Below are positions 17,604 through 26,363 of a stretch of 64,000 bases of DNA, in pieces. The notes below the pieces were generated by a model, which was not told where the DNA came from, did no database searches, and saw only the letters and a program-made list of their open reading frames with translations. The first letter of the stretch is position 1; each line of letters begins with the position of its first letter. The stretch is from Nocardiopsis metallicus (GTDB taxonomy: Bacteria; Actinomycetota; Actinomycetes; Streptosporangiales; Streptosporangiaceae). Position numbers and translations under genes: made by a program. The stretch is taken from the NCBI RefSeq assembly GCF_014201115.1, contig NZ_JACHDO010000001.1, forward strand, positions 1,550,001-1,614,000. Reading direction: 5' to 3'.

Positions 17604-17975
17604 TCACAACTCCCGGATGCGTTCCAACACCGAACGCAACGTCCGCGCGTCCGGCCGACGACGCTCCCAGTCCGAGGTATGCACCATCACCAACCCCTGA
17701 TCCAGCAGATCCGCCAACAGAACCCGCAACACCCCCAACGGAAACCCCGAATACGAGGCCACCTCCGCCACCGACACCGGACGCACACACACCGACAGAA
17801 TCAGCTCCAGCTCCGCGTCCACCTCCGAGCGCTCCACCGCCGCAACCGCGACCACCTGCGAGGTCATCGAGAAATCCGTCCGCGAAGGCCGTGTACGACC
17901 CCCCGTCAACGAGTACGGACGGATCAGACTCGACTCCGCCGACCACCCCCCGCCCCGCGGAGGCGGCGAACTCAC
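17604..17975 (-). CDS. DUF742 protein (CvnC-like)
   Basis: DUF742 family, 123 aa. After a Pro/Gly-rich start it has the family's core: SLIRPYSLTGGRT, then a winged-helix-like region (RPVSVAEVASYSGFPLGVLR) ending LRSVLERIREL. Its ATG overlaps the stop of the roadblock gene by four bases and its stop is followed within a few bases by the GTPase start, so translation is coupled through the cassette. Role in the conservon complex is not biochemically defined. Confidence 0.92.
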   Translation of the reverse strand: MSSPPPRGGGWSAESSLIRPYSLTGGRTRPSRTDFSMTSQVVAVAAVERSEVDAELELILSVCVRPVSVAEVASYSGFPLGVLRVLLADLLDQGLVMVHTSDWERRRPDARTLRSVLERIREL

Positions 17976-18433
17976 CCCTGCCCTCCCCGCCCCCGGGGCA
18001 GTGCCGACAGGTACGGACCCACCTGCCGCACCAACCGGTTCACCTCGAACGCCGCCTGCCCCATGTCACAGGAGGAATCAGCCACCAGAGCCAACTGCGC
18101 CCCCTGACCGGCCGGCAGCACGAAGAAGAACACACTGTCCATCTCCACCACGCTCTGCCGCACTTCGGAAGCGCCCAACTGCGCACGCGCGCCCCGGGCC
18201 AGACTCGAGAACCCCGACGCGATCGCCGCCAACCGCTCACCCTCCTCCCGGTCCACACCGGGCGAACGCGACAACAGCAACCCGTCCGCCGATAGCAACA
18301 GCGCCTGCCGCGCCCCCGCCACCCGCTCCACCAGGTCACCCATCAGCCAGTTCAGCCTCTGTCCCGCGGACACCCCGTCCACGCCGTCCCCGGAGCTCCA
18401 GCCCTCGGCCGTGGCCTCAGCCGACATCGACAT
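17972..18433 (-). CDS. Roadblock/LC7-domain protein (CvnB-like)
   Basis: Roadblock/LC7 family, about 153 aa, a predicted regulator of the neighbouring GTPase. The core runs from RLNWLMGDLVERVAGARQAL to DMGQAAFEVNRLVRQVGPYL and matches the family's length. An ATG at 18433 overlaps the stop of the kinase gene; GTG 18436 and ATG 18427 are other possible starts. Second gene of the cassette. Confidence 0.9.
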   Translation of the reverse strand: MSMSAEATAEGWSSGDGVDGVSAGQRLNWLMGDLVERVAGARQALLLSADGLLLSRSPGVDREEGERLAAIASGFSSLARGARAQLGASEVRQSVVEMDSVFFFVLPAGQGAQLALVADSSCDMGQAAFEVNRLVRQVGPYLSALPRGRGGQG

Positions 18434-21138
18434 CACCTTTCCGAACTCTCATCGTGGTGCGACCCCTGCTCGAGCCCACCCTGCGCGCGCTCCACACCGA
18501 GGGACTCGGCGCGTCCGCGCTCCGTCCCGGCCTGGAAGGCGCTCATCATCGACCGGATCTCCGACAGCGGACGCTGCCCACCGGTGGCCTGGTTGTTGTG
18601 CGCACCGCTCTGCGGCGGGACGGCAGGTACCCTGCGGCGCCGACGCCGCGGCAGGCCCTTGTAGGTGTCGCCCGTGTCGGCGGGAGAGGGGGTCGGGACA
18701 CCGGATTCGCCCCCATCCTCAGCAGGGAACCGCTCAGCAGGGAACCAGGATCCGCTCGGAGTCGCGAACGCCTCGGGGACACCGGGGCGCGCACCCGCGG
18801 GCCCTCCCGGAGTGTTCCACCGGCCGCTCCCGCCCGCCTGGGACTGTGCGCCCGACCCGTTCGGTCCGTCGGGGGCACCCGGCGATCCGCCACGTGGACC
18901 TTCGGGGGGCCCGGGGGTCCCCACCGGCGCCGCGGCGTGCCCGGGGTAGGTCGCTCCGGCGGTCCGGGCCGGTAGACCCGCGCTGGTCCGGTTGCCCTCA
19001 TCGGGGTCCGGCCCGCTGGGCAGCCTGGTGTTCTCCGCCGCCCGGTGCCGTCCGGGGCGCACACGCTCGACCACGGACCCAACCTGACCCGGGGCCGGAC
19101 CCGGAGCCGAAGCCGGACCCGCAACGGGGTTCACGGTGGGGGAGGAGGGCACAGGCGAGTCCTGCCCGCCGCCCGGACCCGCCAGACCGACCCGGCGCAT
19201 CGGCCCGGTCTGCCGGACCTGCTCCACCACCGCCGACGCCGGGATCCGCACCAGCGCACGTGTGCCCTCGTAGGGCGAGGCCCGCAGCTCCACCCCGAAC
19301 CCGTGCCGGGAGGCGATCGTGGCGACCACGTACAACCCCAGCTGGGAGTCCTCCCGCATCCGGCCCAGGTCGAACCGCGGCGGATCACCCAGCAGCGCGT
19401 TGGCGTTCTCCAGCTGACCGGCGGTCATCCCCAGACCGCTGTCCTGGACCTGCACCACGTGCTCGCCCGCGTGTTCTCCGCTCTCCAGCGTCCGACCGCT
19501 CACGATCACCTCCGTGCCCGGCGGGGAGAAGGAGGCCGCGTTCTCCAGCAGTTCGGCGATCAGCCGCACCAGGTCCGACCCGGCGGCGCCTGACAGCGCC
19601 ACCTGGGGCAGTACGAGCACCTGCACCCGGGCGTAGTCCTCGATCTCACTGGCCGCGGCCCGCACCGCCTCGTGCAGGCCCACCGGGGACGCTTCGCGGC
19701 GGGTGGGCCTGTCGCCGCTGAGCAGCATGAGGTTCTCGGCGTTGCGTCGCATCTGGGTGCTGAAGTGGTCGATCCGAAACAGCGACTCCAGGACCTCGGG
19801 GTCGGTCTCGGTGCGCTCCAACCGGTCCAGCAGCGCCAGCTGCCGGTGCACCAGCGACTGGGTGCGCCGGGCGATGTTGCGGAACATGTTGCGCACTCCG
19901 GCCCGCACCTGGGCCTCCTCGACGGCGGAGACCACCGCGGCGCGCTGGGCGTCGTTGAAGGCTTCGGCCACCTGGCCGAGTTCGTCGTTCTGGACCTCGG
20001 CGAACCGGGGTGTCTCGGCGTCCACGTCCACGCTGTGGCCCGCGCGCAGGCGCGCGGTGACCTGGGGGAGCCTGAAGCGCGCGTGGTGCAGGGTGTGGCT
20101 GCGCAGGGCTTGCAGGCGTCGGCCCAGGCGCTGGGAGCCGGTGACGGCGATCACGACCGATGCCAGCGCGGCGGCCAGGGCGATGACGCTGATCACCAGG
20201 GCGCTGATGAGCAGGTCCCGGGTCTGGGCGTGGCCCAGTTCGACGATCTGGGCCATGCGTCCCTGTTCGACCTCGCGCATGCGTTCGTCCAGGGCGGCGT
20301 TGGCTTCGCTCCAGGTCTGGGCGTCGACGGGTACTCGGGTGTCGGGGCCGCCGGGGTTGCTGATGACGATGTCCTGGAGGCGGTGGACCGAGTTCATCCA
20401 GGATGAGCCGGTGAGGTTGCGCGAGTCGGGGCTGCGCCGGCTTCCGGGTGCGGATTCCACCTGGGCCCAGGTGTGCCGCTGGGCGCCCGCGGCGGCGGCG
20501 AACTGGGTGTGCGCGTCGGGGGTGAAGGTGTCGGTGGCCGTGGAGTGGGCCAGGATGGCGTCCTGGCGGCTGAGGAACTCGCGGGTGCGCAGGACTGAGG
20601 CCAGGGAGCGCAGCTGGGGGGAGATCGCGATGTCGGCGTGGTCGACCTGGGCGTCCCAGATCTCCAGGCCGGTCTCGATGGTGCGGGTGAAGGGGTAGCC
20701 GGCCACCTGGAGGGTGTCGACTTCGGGGGAGAGGTCGGTGAGGACCTCCTCCCGGTGGCGGTTGATCAGGTTGAGTTGGCGCTGGAAGGCCAGGACCTGC
20801 GGGGGGAGCTCGTCGCGGTCGTACTGGGCCAGTGCCAGAGTGAGGTCTTCGTTGGCCTGGTCGGTTGCGGCGCGGGCGGTCTCGAGGCGTTCGGTGTCCC
20901 CGGTGCTGGGCCCGTCGATGGCTGCCATGGTGGCGTGTCGTTCGCGCTGGAGCTGGGTGATCGCGTCCACGACGGGGGCGCCGACCTCGTCGATGAGAGT
21001 GGTGGTGGCGCGCAGGTCGCGGATGTCGAAGGCCAGGACGGTGGTGAAGACCGCCCACAGGGCCAGCAGGGCGGTGCTGGGGATGAGCACCAGGGTGATC
21101 ATGCGGGCGCGAAGCGAGGTGCGCTTCTCGTGGGGCAT
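18433..21138 (-). CDS. Conservon sensor histidine kinase (CvnA-like)
   Basis: Membrane sensor kinase of 901 aa, first gene of the conservon operon. The ATG at 21138 follows GGAAG with 7-bp spacing; the frame extends 25 codons upstream without homology. A first membrane helix lies near residues 12-36 and a second near 300-325, with an outer sensor region of about 260 residues between them, and a HAMP-like linker after. The kinase core includes IDHFSTQMRRNAENLM, the N box ELLENAASFSPP and the G box VQDSGLGM plus QLGLYVVATIASRHG. The last 270 residues are a disordered Pro/Gly/Ser region. These kinases usually lack a cognate response regulator and act through the roadblock/GTPase partners. Confidence 0.92.
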   Translation of the reverse strand: MPHEKRTSLRARMITLVLIPSTALLALWAVFTTVLAFDIRDLRATTTLIDEVGAPVVDAITQLQRERHATMAAIDGPSTGDTERLETARAATDQANEDLTLALAQYDRDELPPQVLAFQRQLNLINRHREEVLTDLSPEVDTLQVAGYPFTRTIETGLEIWDAQVDHADIAISPQLRSLASVLRTREFLSRQDAILAHSTATDTFTPDAHTQFAAAAGAQRHTWAQVESAPGSRRSPDSRNLTGSSWMNSVHRLQDIVISNPGGPDTRVPVDAQTWSEANAALDERMREVEQGRMAQIVELGHAQTRDLLISALVISVIALAAALASVVIAVTGSQRLGRRLQALRSHTLHHARFRLPQVTARLRAGHSVDVDAETPRFAEVQNDELGQVAEAFNDAQRAAVVSAVEEAQVRAGVRNMFRNIARRTQSLVHRQLALLDRLERTETDPEVLESLFRIDHFSTQMRRNAENLMLLSGDRPTRREASPVGLHEAVRAAASEIEDYARVQVLVLPQVALSGAAGSDLVRLIAELLENAASFSPPGTEVIVSGRTLESGEHAGEHVVQVQDSGLGMTAGQLENANALLGDPPRFDLGRMREDSQLGLYVVATIASRHGFGVELRASPYEGTRALVRIPASAVVEQVRQTGPMRRVGLAGPGGGQDSPVPSSPTVNPVAGPASAPGPAPGQVGSVVERVRPGRHRAAENTRLPSGPDPDEGNRTSAGLPARTAGATYPGHAAAPVGTPGPPEGPRGGSPGAPDGPNGSGAQSQAGGSGRWNTPGGPAGARPGVPEAFATPSGSWFPAERFPAEDGGESGVPTPSPADTGDTYKGLPRRRRRRVPAVPPQSGAHNNQATGGQRPLSEIRSMMSAFQAGTERGRAESLGVERAQGGLEQGSHHDESSER

Positions 21139-21992
21139 GGGTTCGCTTCCGGGGGGGAGTGGCGGGGGTGACTGGTGGGGGCCGCCGGTGGGGGATGGGG
21201 GCCGGAGTTCCACAGAGCTAATCGTTCCGTGCGGGGATTTGCAAGGCTTTGGTGGTGCTCGGATCCGGTTGGGGCGGGAGTGGCGGGGGCGTCTTTTCGA
21301 GCTGATGGGCCCGGTGTCCTGTTCGACTTATAAATCTACGATGTAAAGGCGCCGTGTCTTTTCAAGAAAAACAGCAGGTAAACGACATAGTGGAGCGGCT
21401 TACGCCGCACCGATGACACCTGTGCTCCTTCGGGGGAGATGCTGTGCGTGGTGAATCGAGCACGTATGACCGTGGTGTTGGCTGTTCGGGGCTCTGCTGG
21501 GCGGCCGGAACCGGCCAATCACGAATTGGTACTGAAACTGGCTCGAACATGGATCGCCCCGGTCCCGCGGCGGGTTCTCGGCAAGGGGCGCTGGGATGGG
21601 AGGGGCCGCCCGGCTCAGCGGTCCTCGCCACCATTTGCTGCTCGCGGCCGTCGCTGGGGGCAGCGCGTCCCCGTCCAGCCCAGGTCCCTCGCCCCAGGGT
21701 GGAGCGGTTCCTTGGTGAGCGTGCTCGCGGACGCGGAGGTGGACTCTTCGGGTGCTACAGGAGCCCCCGCTGGCGGTCGCCAGGTGCGCGCTGCTTACCT
21801 CGGGCCAGCTTGACCGGTACGACTGGGGAGGGCGCCGAGCTGTTGCTGGTGGAGTTCTTCAACAACAACCTGCAGCTGAGGGACTGGTGGTGACCAGCGG
21901 TTCCTCGGTCCGTGCTGGCCGGCGGCACCTTTGTGCCGCGGGCGAGTGGGTAGGGGCGGGGGAGGAGCATTCGTGTGAGCGGAGGGGTAGCC
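21139..21992. other. Long intergenic region upstream of the conservon operon
   Basis: About 850 bp with no gene I can support. The part from 21310 to 21400 is markedly less GC-rich than the rest (TTATAAATCTACGATG) and lies upstream of the conservon operon on the minus strand, so promoter elements are likely there. Two plus-strand frames of 124 and 149 codons at 21439-21893 show no recognisable domain. Confidence 0.4.
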
Positions 21993-22301
21993 ATGGCCGG
22001 TTTGAGCGGGGAGCAGGTCCGTGAGGGGTTGGGGCGGCTCGACGGATGGGAGTGGGATCCGGAGGCGGTGTTGATTCACCGTACGGTGCGGTTGCCGGAC
22101 TTTCTGGCGGCCGTGGCGTTGGTGAACGAGGTCGCGCAGGCGGCTGAGCAGGCGGACCACCACCCCGATATCGACATCCGGTACAACACGGTGCGGTTGG
22201 CGTTGAGTACGCATTCGGAGGGCGCGGTGACCGACAAGGACATGGCGTTGGCGGCCCGGGTGGACGAGCTGGTCGCGGCGACGGCGCAGACCCTGGAGTG
22301 A
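21993..22301 (+). CDS. 4a-hydroxytetrahydrobiopterin dehydratase (pterin-4a-carbinolamine dehydratase)
   Basis: PCD/DCoH family enzyme, 102 aa, dehydrating 4a-hydroxytetrahydropterin, the by-product of pterin-dependent aromatic hydroxylases. The active-site segment ADHHPDIDIRYN and the following STHSEGAVTDKDMALA are characteristic, and the length is that of the family. The ATG at 21993 has GGAGGGG 7 bp ahead; a GTG 18 bp upstream is less well placed. No phenylalanine hydroxylase gene is in the window, so the pathway partner is unknown. Monocistronic. Confidence 0.9.
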   Translation: MAGLSGEQVREGLGRLDGWEWDPEAVLIHRTVRLPDFLAAVALVNEVAQAAEQADHHPDIDIRYNTVRLALSTHSEGAVTDKDMALAARVDELVAATAQTLE

Positions 22302-22710
22302 GGTGGCCGGGGGCTACTGGTCCGGCTCGCGGCCAGGCGGGGCCCGGTTCGTTCGCGGGATGTCGAGGGGCACGGCGGGGCGCTCGGACAACGGCGCTTT
22401 CGACCGTGCCCTGCCTGGGTGTGAGGGATCCTCGTGTCGGACACCCCTGCCGCCGGTTCTGGATCCGGGGCCGATGCGGAGCTGCGGAGCGGTCGGTGCG
22501 AGCAGGCGCAGGCATGGGGTGGGCGGCCAGGAGCCGTTGGGCGCGGGTTGGGTCGCGTTGGTGCACGGTCGTGGTGCACCCGTGGGCGAGGGCGGGTGCG
22601 GTGGGGCGTGTTCGACGATGAGTCGGGTGAGGGCGTGGGTCAGGCCTTGGTCGGTTCCGGTGGTGGGGTCCGGTTGGCGTTGTGGGTCGTAGTCGGGCCA
22701 GGCGAGGGGG
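22302..22710. other. Gene-free stretch between convergent genes
   Basis: About 410 bp between the pterin dehydratase and ligase stops. Open frames of about 110-130 codons exist on the plus strand but show no recognisable domain. No clear terminator hairpin with a T-run was found. Confidence 0.4.
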
Positions 22711-24327
22711 TCATCGTAGTCGGGCTCGGCGCATTTTTCCGGAGGCGGTGCGGGGGAGTTCGTCGATGAAGTCGACGGTGTGGGGTGCGGCGTGGGGTGC
22801 GAAGTGGGTGCTGACCCAGTCGCGGAGTTCTTCGGCGAGTTCGGGGGTGCCGGTGTGGCCTGGGTTGAGGACGATTCGGGCGCCGACGAGGTGTCCGGCG
22901 AGTTCGTCGGGGATGGCGTAGACGCCGCATTCGTCGACGGCGGGGTGGGTGGCGAGGGTGGCTTCGACTTCGGTGGGGCCGATGCGGTAGCTGCGGGTGA
23001 TGATGGCGCCGTTGTCGCGGGTGGAGAAGTGGAGGTTGCCTTGGCGGTCCATGATTCCGGTGTCGCCGGTGAGGTGGTAGGTGCGTTCGGGGGTGAAGCG
23101 GATGTCGATGGTGTTTTCGTAGCCGAGGTAGCCGTCGAACCAGTCGAGGGGGCTTTGGGCGCGGTCGATGGCGATGCGGCCGTAGGCGCCCAGGGGTGCG
23201 GGTTCGTCGGTGATGGCTTCGAGGACTTGGATGTTCCAGCCGGGGAGGGCTGGGCCGATGGCGCCGGGGGGTGTGGTGGTGGGCGCGTCTTGGAGGTCGC
23301 CGTTGGGCAGGCCTGCGCACCAGCCGAGTTCGGTTTGGCCGTAGTGGTCGCGGATGGGGATGCCGAAGAGGTCGGTGGCCCAGTCGATGACGTCGGGGGA
23401 GAGGGGTTCTCCGGCGCTGGCGAGGCGTTGGACGATGATTTCGGGGGGCAGGGTCTTGGTGGCTGCGCGCAGGGTGCGGTAGGTGGTGGGGTCGGTGGCG
23501 AAGTTGGTGACTTGGTAGAGGCCGAGGACGTCGAGGGTGAGTTCGGGGTCGAAGAATCCGGCGCGCAGGGCGAGGGAGTTGTGGCCGGCGAGGAGGGGGG
23601 AGATGAGGCCGTGGTAGAGGCCGTAGGCGGAGCCGGGGTCGGCGGTGTTCCAGTAGACGTCGTCGTCTTGGACGCCGAGGCCGTAGTGGTGGTAGGCGTG
23701 CATGGCGGCTAGGGCGCGGGCGGGGACGCGGACGCCGCGGGGTGGGCCGATGAGGTTGGAGACGTAGACGGTGGCGATGTCGCCGTTTCCGGTGGTGGTG
23801 TGGGGGGTGGTGTGTGGGGGGTGTTGGCTGAGGGTGGCGAGGGTGTGGTCGTCTTCGCGTAGGGGTTGGGTTCCGGTGGTGGCGATTTTCCAGGTGGGTG
23901 GGGTGGGGGTGTGGGGTGTGGGGTCGAGTTTGGTGCGGTATTCGTCGGCGGTGATGACGATGCGGGCGCCGGAGTCGGTGAGGCGTTGGGTGATGGCGGA
24001 GGGGGCGAGGGAGGTGAGGAGGGGGACCAGGACTGCGCCTAGGCGCCAGGTGGCCAGGGCGGTGATGGTGAGGTCGATGCCTTTGGGGATGAGGGTGGCG
24101 ATGCGGTCGCCGGGTTGGATGCCTTGGTGGGCGAGGCCGGTGGCGAGGGTTTGGGAGCGTTCTTTGAGTTGGCCGTAGGTGAGGGTGGTGGGTTCGAGGG
24201 TGGGGCCGATTTCGGTGGTGGCGGTGGTGTTGGGGTCGTGGCGGTCGCAGAGGAGGTGGGCCACCGACGTGGTGGGGGAGTTGTAGGTGGCGATCCAGTC
24301 GCGCAGGTTCTGCGCTGGGTCGGACAT
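22711..24327 (-). CDS. AMP-forming acyl-CoA synthetase-like ligase with atypical P-loop
   Basis: Member of the adenylate-forming (ANL) superfamily, 538 aa, closest in layout to acetyl/medium-chain acyl-CoA synthetases. Recognisable cores are LTYGQLKERSQTLATGL, DDVYWNTADPGSAYGLYHG, the A5 motif DHYGQTELGW, the A7 motif YHLTGDTGIMD and the C-terminal TASGKMRRARL with the catalytic Lys. The phosphate-binding A3 motif is unusual: TSGSTGxPKG of the family is replaced by VSNLIGPPRG, losing the Gly/Thr and changing the Lys to Arg. The A8 region is also divergent. A shift in substrate or reduced adenylation is possible. It is divergent from a two-domain acyltransferase gene 183 bp away, a plausible partner. 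Confidence 0.8.
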   Translation of the reverse strand: MSDPAQNLRDWIATYNSPTTSVAHLLCDRHDPNTTATTEIGPTLEPTTLTYGQLKERSQTLATGLAHQGIQPGDRIATLIPKGIDLTITALATWRLGAVLVPLLTSLAPSAITQRLTDSGARIVITADEYRTKLDPTPHTPTPPTWKIATTGTQPLREDDHTLATLSQHPPHTTPHTTTGNGDIATVYVSNLIGPPRGVRVPARALAAMHAYHHYGLGVQDDDVYWNTADPGSAYGLYHGLISPLLAGHNSLALRAGFFDPELTLDVLGLYQVTNFATDPTTYRTLRAATKTLPPEIIVQRLASAGEPLSPDVIDWATDLFGIPIRDHYGQTELGWCAGLPNGDLQDAPTTTPPGAIGPALPGWNIQVLEAITDEPAPLGAYGRIAIDRAQSPLDWFDGYLGYENTIDIRFTPERTYHLTGDTGIMDRQGNLHFSTRDNGAIITRSYRIGPTEVEATLATHPAVDECGVYAIPDELAGHLVGARIVLNPGHTGTPELAEELRDWVSTHFAPHAAPHTVDFIDELPRTASGKMRRARLR

Positions 24328-24510
24328 CGGTGGTGTTCCTCTTTTTCGGTGGGTGGCGGGTTGCTTTTAACACTATGCCCACCTGTGGATCTGGTCTCAC
24401 TGGGCGGTGGGTGGGTTTGGACCGCCTGAGTGTGGTTTTTGTTGGCTTTGTGGTGTTTGTGTGTGGTGTGGTTCTTCCCTTGGGGCGGGTGGGGGCGCCA
24501 GGATGTGCGC

Positions 24511-25536
24511 ATGGATAGTGCGCGTGTGGTGGAGCGGTTCGGGCTGGATGCGGGTGTGGGGGAGTGGTTGGCGGCCTGTGAGGGGTTGCCTGAGCCGGGG
24601 GTCGCGTTGGAGGTGCCCACGGGGTCGGCGGCGGCCGAGGTGCTCGACATGTTCGTGCTGGCCGAGGATGATCGCGCGGAGTTGGAGGCGCTGTGGCCGG
24701 GCGCGGACGGTCCTGGGGGTGAGTGGCCGCAGGAGTTGTGGCACCTGGTGGGGTGTATGTACCGGCGGTTGTGGGCGGATGTGGATCTGCCCGCGGGGGT
24801 GTGGCGGCCCTGGCCGGAGTTGGTGCAGGCCGAGGATGCGCGGGTGCGGGCGGCGTCGTTGTGGGCGTTCGCGGCGATGGTGCCCGAGCAGTTGCGGCGG
24901 CACGCCCGGCGGGGGATCGACCGTTCGGTGACGGTGGCGACTTTGGCCGATGTGGGTGTGCAGGTGTTGCGGTCGCGGCGGTTGTTCGGGCACTTGAGCG
25001 TGGAGACGTCGGCGTGGGTGGCGGCGCAGTTTCGGGACCGGTTGTTCTGGGTGGGGGGTTTGCAGCTGGAGCCCGCGCTGCTCGGGGATCAGGGTCCGGT
25101 GGGTTGGTACCCGCCCGAGGAGGCGCGGGCGTTGGGTGCGGGGTTCGCGGTGGGGGATCCGGTGCTGCGGCTGCACATTCCGTCCGGGGGGTTGGGGCCG
25201 GAGTCGGTGCAGGATGCGTTGGAGCGGGCCCGGCCTTTCGCGCGTGAGCAGCTGGGGGTGGACGCGGTGGTGGCCACGTGTACCTCGTGGTTGTTGGATC
25301 CCTGGTGGGGGCAGGCGTTGGGGGAGGAGTCCAACATCGTGCGGTTCCAGCGCAGGTTCACCTTGGTGGGTGAGGGGTCGCCGGGTGAGGGGGACGTGTT
25401 CCGGTTCGTGTTCGGGATGCCGCGGGTGGAGGTGGAGCGGGCTCCTCGGCGTACCCGGTTGGAGCGTGCGGCTGTGGAACGGTTGGAGTCGGGGCAGGGG
25501 TTGAAGGTGTGCACGGGGTGGTTGCGTTTGCCCTGA
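24511..25536 (+). CDS. Acyltransferase with NAT_N and GNAT-like C-terminal domains
   Basis: 341-aa protein of a two-domain actinobacterial acyltransferase group. The N-terminal half is helical (AACEGLPEPG; WPQELWHLVGCMYRRL). The C-terminal half is GNAT-like, including LGAGFAVGDPVLRLHIPSGG, then SVQDALERARPFAREQLG and TSWLLDPWWGQALGEESNI. The ATG at 24511 has AGGA 8 bp ahead; the frame extends 27 codons upstream into the divergent promoter region and that part was discarded. It faces away from the ligase gene and they may form a functional pair, one activating an acyl group and the other transferring it; that is inference. Confidence 0.7.
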   Translation: MDSARVVERFGLDAGVGEWLAACEGLPEPGVALEVPTGSAAAEVLDMFVLAEDDRAELEALWPGADGPGGEWPQELWHLVGCMYRRLWADVDLPAGVWRPWPELVQAEDARVRAASLWAFAAMVPEQLRRHARRGIDRSVTVATLADVGVQVLRSRRLFGHLSVETSAWVAAQFRDRLFWVGGLQLEPALLGDQGPVGWYPPEEARALGAGFAVGDPVLRLHIPSGGLGPESVQDALERARPFAREQLGVDAVVATCTSWLLDPWWGQALGEESNIVRFQRRFTLVGEGSPGEGDVFRFVFGMPRVEVERAPRRTRLERAAVERLESGQGLKVCTGWLRLP

Positions 25537-25565
25537 CCTTGGGTGTGGCGAAGGGGGTGTGGCGA

Positions 25566-25600
25566 AGGGGGTCTGCCCGGGTGGGCGGCCCCCTTTTTTT
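25566..25600. terminator. Rho-independent terminator between acyltransferase and urtE
   Basis: G5/C5 outer stem with an inner GCCC/GGGC stem (25567-25593) followed by seven T on the plus strand. It ends the acyltransferase transcript, and the hairpin could also stop the convergent urt operon. Confidence 0.85.
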
Positions 25601-25646
25601 GTGTCGGTGCCGGTGCGGTTGCCGTGGCCTTTCCGGGCCGCTGGGC

Positions 25647-26363
25647 TCAGATGGCCATGAGGGCGTGGGCGCTGGCGTGGGTGAGTTCGGTGCGTGGGCC
25701 GGTGTGGACGATGCGTCCGGCGTCGATGACGGTGATGGTGTCGGCCAGGCGAAGGGCCACGTCCAGGTACTGCTCGACGAGCAGGATGGTGATGCCTTGG
25801 GCGGCGGTGGCGGTGATGGCGGTTTCGATCTCGGCGACGATGTTGGGTTGGATGCCTTCGGTGGGCTCGTCCAGGATGAGCAGGGTGGGGTTGGTGACCA
25901 GGGCGCGGGCGATGGCCAGTTGTTGGGCTTGGCCGCCGGAGAGGAGTCCGGCTTTGCGGTTCAGGAGTGGTTTGAGGCGGGGGAAGCGTTCGAGGGCGGT
26001 TTCGATGAGGTGGGGGCCGCCGCGTTGGGTGGCTTGGTGGGCGACGTGGAGGTTTTCTGCGACGGTCAGGGGTGCGAAGGTGTCGTGGCCTTGGGGGGCG
26101 TAGGCGATGCCGCGGCGGGTGCGTTGGTGGGGTGGTAGGTGGGTGATGTCGGTGGTGGTGTGGGTGATGGTGCCTTGGGTGGGGGTGATGAGTCCGGTGA
26201 TGGTGTTGAGCAGGGTGGTTTTGCCGACGCCGTTGCGGCCCATGATGCAGGCGATGGTGCCGGTGTGGATGGTGAGGTTGATGTCGAATAGGACGCGGGC
26301 GCGGCCGTAGCCGGCGTGGAGGTTGTGGACGCTCAGGTGGGGTGTGGTGGGGGTGGTGGTCAT
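25647..26363 (-). CDS. urtE: Urea ABC transporter ATP-binding protein UrtE
   Basis: ATPase of the LivF/UrtE type, 238 aa from the ATG at 26363, which overlaps the urtD stop by four bases. Walker A is GRNGVGKTT, the signature is LLSGGQAQQLAIA and Walker B is LLILDEPTEGIQ, with the switch His replaced by Gln (LLVEQYLD) as is normal for LivF-type subunits. The phrase DEPTEGIQPNIV is characteristic of UrtE. It is the last gene of urtABCDE, importing urea or short-chain amides. Confidence 0.9.
   Translation of the reverse strand: MTTTPTTPHLSVHNLHAGYGRARVLFDINLTIHTGTIACIMGRNGVGKTTLLNTITGLITPTQGTITHTTTDITHLPPHQRTRRGIAYAPQGHDTFAPLTVAENLHVAHQATQRGGPHLIETALERFPRLKPLLNRKAGLLSGGQAQQLAIARALVTNPTLLILDEPTEGIQPNIVAEIETAITATAAQGITILLVEQYLDVALRLADTITVIDAGRIVHTGPRTELTHASAHALMAI

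Noticed and set aside
21439-21893. Two plus-strand frames of 124 and 149 codons
   Set aside because: No ribosome site, no domain, low-complexity; treated as intergenic.
22640-24400. 586-codon minus-strand frame rich in Pro, Arg and His
   Set aside because: Shifted-frame shadow of the ligase gene; composition is that of an out-of-frame read.
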